Numbered from the stretch's first letter, positions 10,501-25,500 are shown. The stretch is 64,000 nucleotides of DNA from Himantopus leucocephalus (GCA_003993805.1 RSEF01000006.1:26310562-26374561); one strand, 5' to 3'. A program made the numbers and translations. Notes: generated from the sequence alone by a model not told the origin.

Positions 10501-13500
10501 TCAATAAGACTATAAACACTTTGTACTACGTGGTATATTCTCCTTCCATGGTCAGATACTCACACGCCACCTCTGTCTATGCTTTGAACTGGCAAACACA
10601 AGTTGGCATGGCCCAGGCCTACATTGGACACCTCAGTGAAAAATGTGATGGCATTACACATTCTTTTGTGCATCTTTCTGTCGTAGCAGCATCCAAAATT
10701 GGTGCTTCCAGATTGATACTGGATACTAAAAAATATTATATTTAGCAAACAAATAGCAGCAAGCCCTTCTGACTGTATGGAGTTTTACCAAAGAACTCCA
10801 GAGGAACCAAGATGAGTATCTATTCAAAAACAAATGAACATATGTATTATGTACAACTTGAAAAAAAAACAATGACCCTGTAAATTGTCAGAAAATCACT
10901 TATGGCAAAATTTTGATTTGGAAAGAGCAGTTTTCACAAAAAAACCCTATATTGTAAATATTACATGTTTCCTGAGAACAGCATTCCAAATGATAACTTA
11001 CTTTTTCTTTCTCTTTTTTCGTAAGGAAATTATGAAGTCCAGCTTCTCTAGTGTCCAACTCTTCATCCAACAGTAAAGCATAAGTGAGATTGACTATTTT
11101 GAGTTCTTCCTGTGGAAAGATTGTAATAAAAATGTTAACATTCCTGCTGCACAAAGGCAGAGGTGAAAAATTAACATTCTCTGTGATACCTGATAGATGA
11201 CCATCTCTGATTTCACTTTCCTTTCAGAGAGTTTGCACACAGTCTCATCAAAATTTTTTGTTGCTTCCTGGATGGAAGCTTCAAGTTTCTCCAGTTCATT
11301 TTCCAGTGCCTGAGGAAAGGAAGGACAGGAGCAGCAATATTACATCTGGAGGAACAAAGAAAGAAGCTCTGATATAGTATATCAGATGCTGGAGAATGCA
11401 CAATATGGAACTGTATCCTTCAGCCAAGAGGTCCCAGAAATTACTTGTTTGGAAGGAGAGTGCTGCCAGGCTACCAAGTTATGTTGTCCAAATACCACTT
11501 TGAAGGATAAAAATCATGGTATTATTGTGTATGGCATCAGCAACTCTAGGAATGTGACTGGAAAAAAACATTTTAGGAATACATTTGTGAAGGGAAGCTA
11601 CCTTTTGCCAGATATTACAAGTTTTGGTACATATTAATTGGTATAAGTAGAGATTGCTTATTTTACTGTCTAAGCAAGGACTAATTTAATATGCCACATG
11701 ATCTTTGTTCTTCATTTATTCTATTTATTAGTATTCATTTTTAGGAGTAGCTCTCAAGAAAGATCAGAAGCTTTGGTTATGAGCACTGTGAACAAAAGTA
11801 TTCCTTTTCTCATTTTAATTTACCCTTCTATACTTTTCTTTTTCTTCATTCAGCTCCTTGACTTTTTTCTCATATTCTCTAAATATTTTCTTCTCTTCAT
11901 CATCCCAAACATGCTCAGGCTTGGATATAAAAGAAGGTGGTGGAATATCCTGGAAGTATTAAAGACAAATATGATTCAAAAGCAACATTAAGTGTCCATC
12001 AGCACACTAACAAACTATAGCACGCATCGAATTTCATTAAGTTATTTCTTAGTGGTAAGTAAGGTACAAGCCTTAAGTCTAAGTAACACATACATATTTT
12101 GTTTCTTTGGTCTATTGCTTGCACTAGTAGTTTTTGGTGTATGTATATCATGCTAGTCTCTCTCATCTGCTTACAGGAATTCACTACTGGATCTTGTAAA
12201 ATACTAGTATTTTGTACTCAGAGTACTGTCGGTACAAGATATATAACATTTTCTATTTCAGAACTCCAAACCTAACTCCATGCTAATGTATAGTTCTAAT
12301 TGGAGTCCTAATTTTCCAAAACAGTTCAATTCCAGGGAGAGCGCTTGGGTATGCCCTATCCTTTTTCTGTGACACTCCTTCACATTCTTTCCTTCCTCTA
12401 CTACTGTACTATCTATCTTTGCTGAGTTAAATGGAACACAATATTTTCAATATTTTTCTTTCAGATCACAGCCATGGATAATAGACCCTTACCCCAGCAG
12501 CACAGTTGTTATAACGGTAATACTAGGTCATGTTGCTATAGTATGCCACTCTGATAGGGACAGGTGTTGATGGATAAATCATATGCAGGCACTAGAATCT
12601 CGTGGTCTCTTTTGAGTCCAGTGTAGGGTTTCTTATGGAGTCTATCTAGGCATAATGCAATTGTACAATTCTCTGACCTTTTTCTATCACTTAGGTTGGA
12701 AATATTTGCTAGTTGATTTTCACACTTCCTTAAAAGCCAACAAGCTACCTAAATGATATGGCAGAAACACAGCTCACCATTTTCAAGATGTCTTCCTTTT
12801 TGACTTCTAGCACTCCGCCCATCATGTCATTAAGAGCACGCAGTCTTTCATTGTCCTGGGAACGACCACAAAAAATATATTAGGGTACAAAAGGAAGTGT
12901 GTTAATTGGAAGTTTTGGGAACGATAATAGGGTAGCTCATCTCTAGATCACGCATATGATTATACTGTGTGTCACTAGCAGATTAATGCTCTTTGGTGAT
13001 GTGTGTGAAATATGCTAAAGGTCTCAAGCGTTTTTTCTGGTGGACAGATGTTCATATGCCAAATAACTTACTAAAACCATCATTCTGCCAGTTTTGGAAA
13101 GAATACACAGGCATAGGCTACTTCTGGCCAGCTGGCAGGCTAGGAGGAAGGAAGCTGTAGTGGCATTGTCTTATTGGGCATCTCTTTTGGGGCCAGAACC
13201 ATCTTAGGCTTTTCACAGATGCATTTTAAAGGCAGAGGAAAGCATTATGATTGTCTAGTCCGACCCCTGAAGAACAGAGGCCACTTAGTAAACAAACGGG
13301 TATCAAGCACAAAGCTCCTGATTGAGCAGTAGCACGCATTTAGAAATGTCACCTGATATGGTATTTTTAATTGCCACTTAGCACATTTTTTAAAATTGTG
13401 AGCCTAACACTAATTCTTTTCTTCCCCCAGCTGGTCTATATTGTTCTGATTGTAAACAATAATAAGAGGGAAAAGGCACACATCATCATTAACTATAATT

Positions 13501-16500
13501 TTAAATTTATTCTCCTGTACTACACTACTGGGATATTCCAGTGCAGCATTAACTAAATAAGCCTAACCAGAGACAAAGGCCTACTCAGTAAAAAGGAGAC
13601 TACTTTAAGTACCATAGCAGTAAGGCGTCTCTCCATTTCAAGCTTAGCCAGCACTTCTGCTTTCTCTCTCTCTTGTTGAGTCAAGTATTTTTCCACTTTA
13701 ATCTGAAGGAAGAAAATGAGGTTCCTATCAGAGTTCTTTTCTCCAAATGTGATCACAAGTGGACTATTTGGAAAGACGGTGCAATAATAATTCTTAATGT
13801 TTTTTGTATCTCTGCTCTATGATATTCCTCAAGAAGAAAATCATTCTTTTGAACAGCTCCAAAGGCTATATTTAAAAATGTTGAAATAGAAACTACCATC
13901 ATTTTTGTCAATGTTAGTTGTGTTTTGTGCATACCTTTTCTGACAGTGGAATAACACAGGCTGGTGGGAGAGAAGAGGGAAGTGGGGAAAGACTGACCAA
14001 AAAACAGATGAAACCAGTGGAATATATTGTATAAGAAAATGGTGTTGCTTTATAAATGATCAATTGAATCTATAAGTACAGTACTAAGTATGCATTAGTA
14101 CGTACATACTTAGTTTGAAACTAGTTAGTTTCAAAATGGTGCTCAGAGAAAAGAGAAACCCTAATCTATGGAAGTAATCCCTGAAAGCCTGGTTTGAATC
14201 TTATAGTCAGGAACAGGGGGAATTTCTACCTAATTTACGGGCAATTAAAAACTTATAAGAGCAATAAATTAAGATTGCATATATTTTATTAATTTCACAT
14301 TGACTTATTAAAAGCTTTCTCCCTAAAAGGGGAAGGGAAGCAAAAGAGTAAAAAAGATGATTTTAAGTACACAGACACATCTGTTTTAAGGCTTTTCAGT
14401 ACTGACAAATGTCTGGAAATGAGAAGAATTAGAGAACTGTATTCGAGTGGGTGAAAGAGAAAGATTTATTTTTCAGACACCTCTGAATCCTGAACAGTGA
14501 GCGCTCGCTCTGGTATCTCATCATCGGTAAGAGCTGGCTCCCACACTTCCACGTGGAGATCAAGCTGTGCCAGGATTTTTTGGATCCTTAAGTTTCTTTC
14601 TCTCACTCGTGCTATCTCCTGCTCCTTTTGTCGTGCAACTATGTCAAATTCCTTATTAAAAGCGGTTTTTACTTTGTAAATGATGTCCTGAAATAACAAA
14701 AAAGGAAACAGCAATACTGCACAGATCACATCCATCCATGATTATATACTACTCCTCAAGACATCAGAATCATAAATATGTGTATTTGTATGTGTGACAG
14801 AGAGATAAACTGGTAAAGTCCTTTTATGAAAATCATAAGGGCAAAGTTCAAGGTTTCTTAAGTGGAGGTGGGCAAATTATCAGTTTTTTCTTTTTTTCCC
14901 TATAAATTTTTATTCCTTTTCTTCTACATATTTGCCATTTTACAAAGATTCTGAAAGAAACATACTGCTGCCAAAACTAGATAAAAAATTAGGCTGCCTT
15001 CTATTTGCTGTTTTTTGCACTTTTTATCTGAAAGAAGGAAGGACTTCAAAGAAAAAAACATGTGACCTGTAAATCTAGAGATTGTAAATCACAGGTGAAG
15101 GGAGGCAGAGTTAAGGACATACTTTCCTGATTTTTAAGTGATGCAACCTGCAGTTTTGATATGCTTTCATGTGATTTTCTGTCTGACATATGTAAGTGAA
15201 ATGTGCCCATTAAATAAACAAACTTTGGAAACTAATTTTTTTAAAACACCAGAGACCTTATAATAGTTTTTAAAAGCGTATATTCTTAGTGGATAAATTC
15301 TTCCTTTAGCCTAAATAATTGATGTCAGCAAAGAAAAGTAGAATATTAAGAGAGAAAACCATGTCTCTCCTACTGTGTCAATTTACTAAAATGAAACATG
15401 CAAAGGATTTTAGTTTTATCATTAAACTTCACATTTTGAGATGCTTAGCTGTTTGCAATTTGTCTTACAATAAATATTTGTGTCCAAAATTATTTCATTG
15501 ATTTCTACTACAGTAATAAGTTATGATGTAATAAGGCAGGATGCAGATAAGGTCCAATGTTGCTGGGAGAAAAAAGGCTGTGCTCAATGTCTAGTCAGCC
15601 ATCTAGCTCTCAGCAAGCTTGCTGCATTGGCTAAGAATACTGAAGATATATCTAAACTTACATATACAATATGCGTCTTTAAAGCCAGACAGTAGAAAGA
15701 TCTTGTTACATCCAAGCTTACATCTAAAAGTGCTCCTTGTGTTTCTTCCTCATCTACTTTAAACATTAGTGTATCATCTACTAGATTTCATGTATTACAA
15801 TGCATAATCATTGAGTTCTGCTACCATTTACAGCCTTAAAGAGCTCTGAGGAGGCAATGCTTTAGAGTAGTTTAACTACTTCTACCCTTGTAGATCATCT
15901 TCATAAGAAGCCTACTCTGTAGCATGTTTACTACTTAAACTGGCCAGTGTTAAGAGAAGTAAGAGAGTCTGATAGTAATGAATAGTAATGAATAACAAAT
16001 AACAGAAACACTGAAGACTCCAAATGAAGGGATGGTAAGACTGGAGAGAAAGGAAATGATAGGATCCAGCTGATCTTTCATTCAGCCCCAAATAACATGG
16101 AAAGAGGTCATGTTTTCACAGGGCATGCTAAGATGTGCAAGCTACCTATACAAACTCTTAAACTGAAGCACCAGTGCACAAATACAGATACCCTCAAATT
16201 GCGTAAACAATTTCATAAAAATGTTCTTCCAGACCTGAGCTGTCAAATCCGCATAGTGCTCTACTGCACTATGTGCATTTGTCAGCTTTCATCTCAGTAA
16301 CTCAGATACCTGTGCAACTCTCCATTGTATATACAGTAATACAAACTTAAGAAGACATCACCTTCAATAATACTATCTGATTGACTTTCTGCTCCCTGGT
16401 GTGCAAGTCCCATTGGTGGTATAGGATAGATGTGTCTCCACCATACTGAGAGCTCAGACTTCCAACCAGGCAGTAAGATGCACTATCATCAGCCATTACT

Positions 16501-19500
16501 TCTTCTTCCTTCTCTCCTTCTTCCTTAGATAATACAGTCTCAGACTCAATCTCATGATTTTTCTTCTGAATCTGAAGATCACAAACACGACAACTGTGTT
16601 AATTTTGTGGACGATCCAGTGGCACATGTATGAAAAAATTCAAGAGGTTATATTCTGCAGTTAAGCTCAGCCATCAAAATAATACAAGTTGAAATGATCA
16701 TATCTGGAATTTTGGGTCCATTTGTAGGTTCCCCAGTACAAGAAATACATGGGTATACTGGAGCAAGTCCAGTGATAGGCCACTAATACAGTTTGAAGCA
16801 TCTAACATGCGAGGACAGGCTGAAGAGCTGGAATTGTTTAGCCTCAAAAAGGAGAAGGCTTGGGGGGATCTTAGTAATGCATATAAAAACCTGATTGTGG
16901 GGATTAAGGACAACAGAGCCAGAGACTTCTCAGTGGTGCTCAGTGACAGATTGAGAAGAAATGGGTATACATCAAAATACAAGAAATCCAACTTAAACAT
17001 AATAAAACACTTTTCCTGTGAGGGTTGTCAAACATGGGAAGAGGTAGCCCATAGAGATTATGTAATCTTCCATCCGTGGAAATATCCCAAACCTGACTGG
17101 ACATGGCCCTGAGTAAATTGCTCTAGGATGGCTGGACTACATGTCTTCCAAACGGCTCTTCAAACCTCAGCTATTCTGTGATTCTTTAATACTAATACAT
17201 TTGTTATGAGTAAAAACACATCATTTCATCTTTATTTATCTCTTTAAATTTTTTTGGACAATTTCTACAGCAAGAAAATGGACCTTAGAGATGTATCTAT
17301 GTGAAGAAGGGTTAAGATGCCAACTCAGAACATTCTGATCTGAAATGCCTTTATGCAGCTCTTCAAAGAGACTGTACCTTAAGATCAGCTGTCTCAATCT
17401 GCTTTAACCGGAGAACTTTCTCCAAAGTTTCCAGCTCTTCTTTACTACGTTCCTTCAGTGGATAATTCTTCACTTCACAAGCCATACGGAAGCACTGTTC
17501 AAATTTAAAAAAAACCACACCAAAACCCCAAAGTAAAAAGTTCTTCAGAATGCATCTATCAATTCATTTGTTCAATACCTGAACAGTTATAAAGACTTAT
17601 TAAAATCAGGAATAAAATTGAGGATCAATTAATATAGACAATATAGTAAAAATCCAGGGGTAAGACCACTTGACTTTTCAGTAGTGAAAACGGTTGGTTT
17701 GAATTTTTTTTTCTTTCCTTTTTTTTTTTTTTTTTNTTTTTTTTTTTTTAGAAAAATAATCTATGGATATGGCCTCTTTATCCACAGAATTCAACCAGCA
17801 ATAGATTTTTTGCAAAATGTCTTGGTCTTTCACCACCCTTGAGATAATCCAGTAACGTCAGTTTGACTAATCTCTCTCTGTTTAAAATAGGCAAAATCAG
17901 GGTTAAATTTTGCCTTTATGTTCTGTGCAGCAGAAGTCATACTGACTGCACACAGAAAAATAATATTTACCTCTCCTTTTAGCAACACTGCATAAAGATA
18001 TTCTCTGAAATCAAGGAATCAGAGTTGCTTATTTGCTTAGCAGCACTCTTATCCATCTTAGAAAGTAAAATCAGCCAGGTTCAGACAAAATGAACAGAAT
18101 GAAAGATTCGCATGAGTCCTGGGAAGAAGATTTTTCCCATGCTATAAACAAACCAGAAATGTGTTATACCTCTATTTATTTTGTGTCTGTACCTTAAGGA
18201 ATCAATAAACTACTGCAGAAAATGAGTTAGAAAGCAGAGGTTACCTTAACTGCACGTCCTTTTACACACATAGCATCCCAGCACTCATGTTTGATGACAT
18301 CCTGCAAATAGCGGTTGGCTAAATTCTCCATCTCAATCTCCTTCCTCACCTTTCAAGATACAGAAAAGAAAATAAAGAGATGTGGTGCAAAATAACAAGA
18401 TTCGGGCAATTTGTATTGAGTTATTGAAATAAACCTAACAGATGAAATGAATTACCAATATTTCATCATCTTAAACTATGGCAGCTATCTTCTCCAAAAA
18501 CTATATTGCATACTACTGAAGGGCATCATTTTACACGTGAAGAAAAGCATTAAAGAACTTAAGCAACGTGCCCAAGGCCACAGTGTCAGATTCATAGCTT
18601 CTGGCATAGATCATATTCCAATTGGCAATGTCTGCATCAGCAGCTTCACCTGCTTCAAAAAGTGACTTAAAATACTTCTAAGTTTTCCTGCTTCTCAGCA
18701 GTGAACAGCAACATTGAGATCACCCTCTCTTCTTCAATCATTCTTTCTTCTTTTCACCACTAGTTTTAAAATGTTCTCCCCTCATTCTATCATACCCTGG
18801 CCACTTCTTGTTCAGCCTCTGCTTGCGCTCTTTCCCGTTCTTCTATATCGAGGTTGAACTCCTGCTGCTCCAGTTTCTCAACGTCTGGCACCTGTTCATT
18901 TTCATGCATCATTTTCTGAATCTGTTTTTTTTTTTAAAATAAGTATAAGGAGTAAAAAGCAATTTGAATATGAATACAGGAAATGCTATTTTTAACACTA
19001 TAGAACTTGATACCAGAGCAAATGATTTTAATTGCCTCCACTTGTAACTGCTTCTTGGTAATTGCTAGAATGTGCTGCCTCTAGCTAGTGGCAAAGAGTA
19101 CTATGCGAATATATTTTATCTTTCACTTAAAGTTGATCTGGATGTTACACGTGAAGTTCTGTATACTTTCTAAGAACCTGCAGTACACAATTCTTTATTC
19201 TCTGGTTCTGAGAACTTTACTAAGTTGTTATCTATCTCATACAGTTCAACAAAAGGAAGAGCAAAATTCTGTACCTGGGTAGGTTCAGTGTATAGTCCCT
19301 GAAGAAGCACATCTCTTTATTACCTGTCTGCTCAGAGTTTATGACAAAAATGTAACTAAGCGCAGAGCTGATAGCCATAAAGGAAGTGCACTTGTAAACA
19401 AAACTGGTAAACTGAGCCATTACCCTTGCAAGAAACTCACAGTTTTACGCAGCTTTTTAATTCCCATTTGCAGCTCTTTCTTCTGGTTAGCAAACTTCTG

Positions 19501-22500
19501 AGTCTCTTCTCTAATGACCTGACATACAATAAAGATATTGTTGAAAGACAAAAATAGACAAGAAGAGGAAAAAAAAGATTGAAATAATCTAAAGGAACAT
19601 TATCTGTACAGAAAATAAAACTCCAAAGGAACATTATCTGTACAGAAAATAAAACTCCAAAGGGATTAATAACTGAAACAGACATAATCCTAATTCAATA
19701 GGATGATTCTTAGAATTGCTTAAGAGAAAAAAGATTGTACAACCAGGTTGTACAGCAATAGAGCTTAGAAGAAAGAAAATATTAAAAGCCTACTTCCAGA
19801 ATTTGTTGAGTGTTCCATATTCCTTAGATTTTTTCATTGTCACTAAGCATTTCCAGTGGGATATTTAAAGATACAAGTAAACTAACATCTGTTACTCTTT
19901 CTGGAAGCTGTGAAATTTTCTTTGCCCCTACAGCCTTGCCAATTCATCTCTTAGGGAAAATTTTGCAATTAGTCTGCACCTCTGGAATTTGCTTTCTAAA
20001 ATAAGCTTACAACTTTAAGTAGGCTGATGGCTATTGATTGAAAGGAAGGGGTGTATCATTCTGACATTGGATGGACTCCATCCTTTAAAAGTCAGATGCA
20101 AGTCTCCTAGGACATTAACAAGCAGCTTAAAACAACCTAGGACCACATTGCTGCCCTTCAACCTTTGCTTCTCATCCCCTGTCCCTAGCTGATACTAACA
20201 GCCATGTGGTACTCGTGTGTATGCACAGTCACATGGGTTTGCCAAAAAATTCCAGTAGACACCAAAGCATGAGTGCCAGCATCAAAGCAGAAACAAGAAT
20301 GTCTGGGAGAGCGATGGAGAAGATGCCACTTTCAGTGGCAGTAATGTCTTAAATTGACCTGAGCCACTTGCATAACTGCGTCATAATCTGGAAAGTCACT
20401 CCTGAGATCAAGCAGAAAGCAATGATATTTTGCTTTGTTTTATCACTGAACCTCAAAAGCTGAACAAAATACACAGCTCTGGCTCATATCAGAAAGAACA
20501 TCCTAGCATCCATATATTCATATTTCTGGGAAAAAAATAATTTATACTAATATTAACATAGCAGTTTCCAGGCTCACAAAGTGCTAAATCCCCTCTCTGT
20601 AGACAGTTAGATCTTTGATGCACTTTTACTCATAAAAACTTGGGTTACATAACATACTCACCTCAACTTTAACCTGCAATAAACCTCCGGGGTTTGGTAA
20701 TTAATGACATATAGTTGAGTATTGATTTATCAATGCTATAGAATTTGTTATTCTGGCCCCTGGGAAGAAGAGAGCACCTGCTTGGTTTCTGTTAATAATC
20801 TTCTGTGCGACTTTTTGACTTTTAGAAGAAAAAAGTCTTTATAAGTTTCTAAAAGAAGCCAATTTCTCTGGCAATTTTTTTTTTTTTTTTAGTTTACTCC
20901 TTGTGTAGAAGTGGTCTTTTGGTATTTAGAGCTCCTACTGTGCTAGGTACCTTCTCTGATGTGTTTATAGCCTTAACCTAGGATTTCTAAAGGTTTAGAT
21001 TGCAATGCCCTAAAGAGAAGTCCAAATGTCAGATTAACTTTAGAAACTAGATTCCTTTACAGCATATAATTTGACACCCCAAATTACTACGGACTCTTGA
21101 AAACTCTGGCTTTGATTAATACTCATTCTATGAAAGTACCTTCTGTATCTTCTGACCTATCCATGTCATGTCATCGGTACTGGCTGAATACAAACTGGTA
21201 ATGTTTCCATCTTCTTCTGTCACCTCTACATTGGAAGATTTAAGTGGTGCCTCCTGAAATTAAGGATATAAACATCCATCTCAGGTACTTAGAGAGCATG
21301 AAAGAGACAGAAAAGAAATAGAAAATAGACTCACCTTAGAAGCAACACCATCACCACCAAATTCCAGAGAGTGTTACAACATTTTTATTCCCTAACCAGT
21401 CCCCAAATTTGATCCTGCAAACGCTTGCTAATATGCAAAGCCTTTCGACTCAAACAGGCTGACTATACTACTCTCTGTAATCACTGCTTTGCTTGATTTC
21501 AACAGAAAAATATATGACTGGTAATACACAATGTATAGCAGTAACATCACTCTGGGAATGACACATAACTTCACACAGGAGAAACTGACTTTCACAATGA
21601 GTTTTCTGTGGATGAAGAAATGAAGTGAAAGTGGAGAGGTGAATGTCATCTTCCCATAACTATTCCATTTCCTTGATAATACTATTCCACAAATTAATAA
21701 TTAAGCATATTCAGCTTATCTTCAGAGGTATTCTACTTTTACAAAAGGATCAGAGTTTGTTTGGAGGACAGTTTTTATCATGTGTAATATTAGGATAATT
21801 ATCAAACTATTTTTCCCAATAAAAATAAAGAAAACACCTTAAATTTCTCTTCTGGAACTGATTCTGATGTGGATTCTGGGTCAAACTGCCATTCTGCCAT
21901 AGATTTTAAAACAACATTTTCCTTCAAAGTAGACTTGTTCAGTACAGCAAGAAGAGATTGCCAGTGAAAAGCAGCTTCCTTAACTTCAATTTTCTTTATC
22001 TTCCTAGTAAACAGAAAGGGAAATGATGGGGTTTTTTGTATGTATCATGAAAAAGGACAAAGTATTACATATTCTTTATAACACAATTATTGAATTGTTT
22101 AAAAATGCCTATTCAATGTTTTTACATATGATTCAATATTGTTTGCATTCTAGAATAGCATAATTAAGTGAAGTTTCAACAGACTTAGAAATTCTGAAAG
22201 ATGCATTACCCAGAGTATTGCTCTGGTGGAGTCATCTTTAACCTATGCATCTACCTGAACATTTTTTGTACCACAGAAAAGCTGTACTTTCAAGTGTCTC
22301 TTACACCTAATGTCTGCTACGAGCTTTCCATAGCCACAGTTGAATTTCCATTAAAGCTGTGATGTCTCCTAATCGCTGAGTTAAAATAGTATCTCATGAG
22401 ATTACATCCCTTACACACCTGAGAGCCCCTTCCAGATGGTTTATTTGAGAGTGATAAGAAGCCCACTATGGATATACTTATCAGAAGATACTCCTATATC

Positions 22501-25500
22501 TTGTATCACAACCATACCCGAAGTACAAGACTTTTCATGAGCTAGGGAGACTGCCTCTAAAGATGAGAGGAAGGATTTTATTTCTATCTGATTCTTCTCC
22601 TTACTTTGAGACTAATAGAAAGGAAGTCTAGAATCACAAGTAGATGAAAAAATTAGTCTGTCAGGAGACAGACCATCAATATTGGTCTGCCGCTTTATAC
22701 AATATTGGTCTGCCGCTTTATACATACTTCCATTTCAGACACACCAGGGCACCATCATTTTCACCATTAACAAGGATGAATTTGCCATCCAGCGAAAACA
22801 CCACGGATCTGATTCCCCCTCCTTGATATGAATGACAATGCTTTTGAGCCAGTATATCCTAGAAAGGTCATAGAAATAGTGTCAGCAAATACATTTTCCT
22901 AATGGAAATATGGAAATAAATTATGCTGCTTTATTTTTAGATAAAAGTCAATCAAAAAATGTCAATCCAAAGTACATAAAAGACTACAATTTATGAGTTT
23001 AAAATTTTTGACTACAGATGAGGCATGTTTGTAGTATATTGATTTTGCAGGAGAAAAGGAAGTGTAGTAAAAATATCTACCCTAAGATTTACTGGAGAAT
23101 AAAGTAAGTAGTTTGTATGATCATATACACATTCATTATAAAAACAACTCTAATTTATAACGCTATGTCAGTTCATGTTATTTATTGTTATATATATATA
23201 AATATATATATTTATTGTTTTTTATATATATTGTTACGTTATTTTCATGTTATGTTATTTTTCAACATAAATTTTTCTGGAACACCTTATAGTCAAGTGA
23301 AGAATAGCTTACAGTGAAAGAAAGTAGCTTTCACACGTCTTTCTCATGTAAACCGAACAGAACCTGTGCCTGGATGCCTACCTACCATAGTAAGAGTATG
23401 ATAGATGAACAAAACACCATCCTTTGCTGCTGATGCCAGCCACCGGCTGTTGGGTGATAAACAGAGGAAACCTGATCCAAACTGATTACTAGGAGTCCTC
23501 TTTTCCGATAGAAATACTGACGGATCTTCCAACATATTCTGCCAAACAACCAAAATGTTAGCAGCAGTTCAGATGATGGAAATATCTATGCCATTTTGAG
23601 AAGACTAATGAGAGCTTTGTGCGTTATCACATGCATTGCAATTTAAAAGGATGTTGGATTACTGAGGTCAGGAAGCAGTACCATTGCTATGCTGCTGATT
23701 TGCTTCTCATCTCTTCAAAAGGGTCTGTATTCAGTATGTTTGGGCCTATATATATATACTATTCAGTATGCTTCCTGGCTCAGAAAGTACGGGGCTTGTC
23801 AAGGAGGAATGCTCGCCTTTGGAATTCACTTTCTTGCTTGACCTGACTGTTAAACTGAGGGAGACTTATGAGCTGCAGAGAGCTGCAGTTCATCGGCAGG
23901 CAATGACAGTGGCTTCCTGAAGGCCCCGCTACTTCATTACGAAGCAGGGGTGGGCTGGGTTTGCAGCTGCATCTTAACATCATGGGCTCACATTGGCTCA
24001 GTTCTTTCAATAGCTGGATATTCAGGTTACTCAGCAGACTGCACAAAAGCACAGCTCCAAAACAAAAGCTACAGGTGAAGTGCCTGCAAGCTGTAGCAGT
24101 TTTAAAAAACAATATTTGGCTTTCTGTGTAACAAGGAGATCACTTCTGCCAGGTTTCTGAGCAGGTGGTAGGATACTGAAAGTTGATGTTTATGGATGGA
24201 GTAGGTATTTTTAGCGCAGCGAGGATTTCTTTAATAGCCTGCTATATTCATTTTATTTACAGCCTTTCTTCGCTGGTATTTAACCACCACCCAAAATAAA
24301 GCAGCTTCAGAGAATTACCTCTTCAGACAGCTGGTATTTACAGATGAAAGGTGCACAGGTACAGTAGCCATACACAATGTTATCCTTCAATCTGACTGCT
24401 GAGCTCAAAGGGTAATCCAGATCATATTGCTCCTTTTTAATGGCACTAGCATTAAGCATTCCTTGTTCATTAACATACTTATTATCTAAAAGATTGAAAA
24501 AAGAAACAGGAAGGAAGAGGTATCACTACCACTAATGCTGGTACCTCACCTATCAAGTAATTACGAAAACCAGTCTTAGCAAGGAGTACGTATGATGTGA
24601 GTTTTAAGGAGAACACTCATAATTAAGATACCTGGGTTTAACACTAACTCTGTGGGTTATGCTGATGTAGCATACTGCAGTGAAGCAGAGAGACAGCTCT
24701 GCTAGCTCTAAAGAAGTACTAGAAACAGTTTAACCACAGTGATTTGACAATTTGTATACACTAATTTATCCTGCTTCTTGGGTATTATGTAAGTAGTGCT
24801 AATTAGTTTGCATAGAGGTTCGTGTCATTATTGCCTTCATCTGGAACTTGTTTGGGCATCTCTGCCATGAAGTACACGCAGCCTGGGTGGTATTGGTTGA
24901 GATGCTTCAATTTAAATCTTCAAAAGGGCATTTAATTCTTTTTGGTTCCTTAATTTGAGCTTTAAAGAGACACCTGAATTGATTGATGCAATAACTGTAG
25001 ATCTTCAGCAACTTTGAAAATCAAGCCCCATTTTATATGTCCAAAAATAGGCACAAAAAGAAGCTCAACATTAGTGAATATTTAAAGAAAATACTAACTT
25101 CATTGAAAAATGTTTTTTAAAAAGTTTGTAAATTGTAAGGCCTTTTAAAAATTAAACGTAAATAACTAGAAAATCTGACACTAGGCTTACTAACTGTTTT
25201 ACAGAAGTTTTCTCCTCAAAAGGTTTTGTTAGTAATATGAAGTGAGTAAAATGATATAAAAATAGAATGATGTTAATAATGAACACAGGCTGACTTTTGC
25301 CGGAATGTGATACATAGAAGACATCACTGAAACCTCAAACTGTATTGATTTGGCAATTCTTAGGTGGAAGTGACATAAAACTGGAAGTGCACGGTGCCAC
25401 TGCCAGCCAAGCCTGTCCTGCTCTGGCTGCATGGTGAGGACACCAAGCACAGCACTAGCCTGCACTATGCCTGAGTTACGTTAATGCATTTAAGCCCTTT

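Larger units (their letters stand above)
7418..21253 (-). other. CFAP43: CFAP43 C-terminal coiled-coil region, exons 19-34
   Basis: These exons encode Lys/Glu-rich heptad-like helices with few prolines, for example [18 protein letters not shown] (19518-19441), [20 protein letters not shown] (18921-18796), [14 protein letters not shown] (17494-17378) and [18 protein letters not shown] (11949-11824). Other landmarks agree with the family: [17 protein letters not shown] (12855-12778), [18 protein letters not shown] (11109-11002), [18 protein letters not shown] (9009-8921) and [20 protein letters not shown] (8527-8320). Most exons here are multiples of three bases in phase 0, so skipping one would keep the frame. 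Confidence 0.9.

Noticed and set aside
10521..10748. Overlapping 74- and 62-codon frames on both strands
   Set aside because: No similarity to CFAP43 or other proteins, and both lie inside an intron flanked by well-supported CFAP43 exons.
13240..13320. Possible ancient CR1-like piece around GATTGTCTAGTCCGACCCCTG
   Set aside because: Only a short block resembles the CR1 3' region, too little to call by eye.
14466..14480. TAA at 14466-14468 as the true end of CFAP43
   Set aside because: Nine further exons downstream match the family in order and join in phase, so this stop can only belong to an alternative form.
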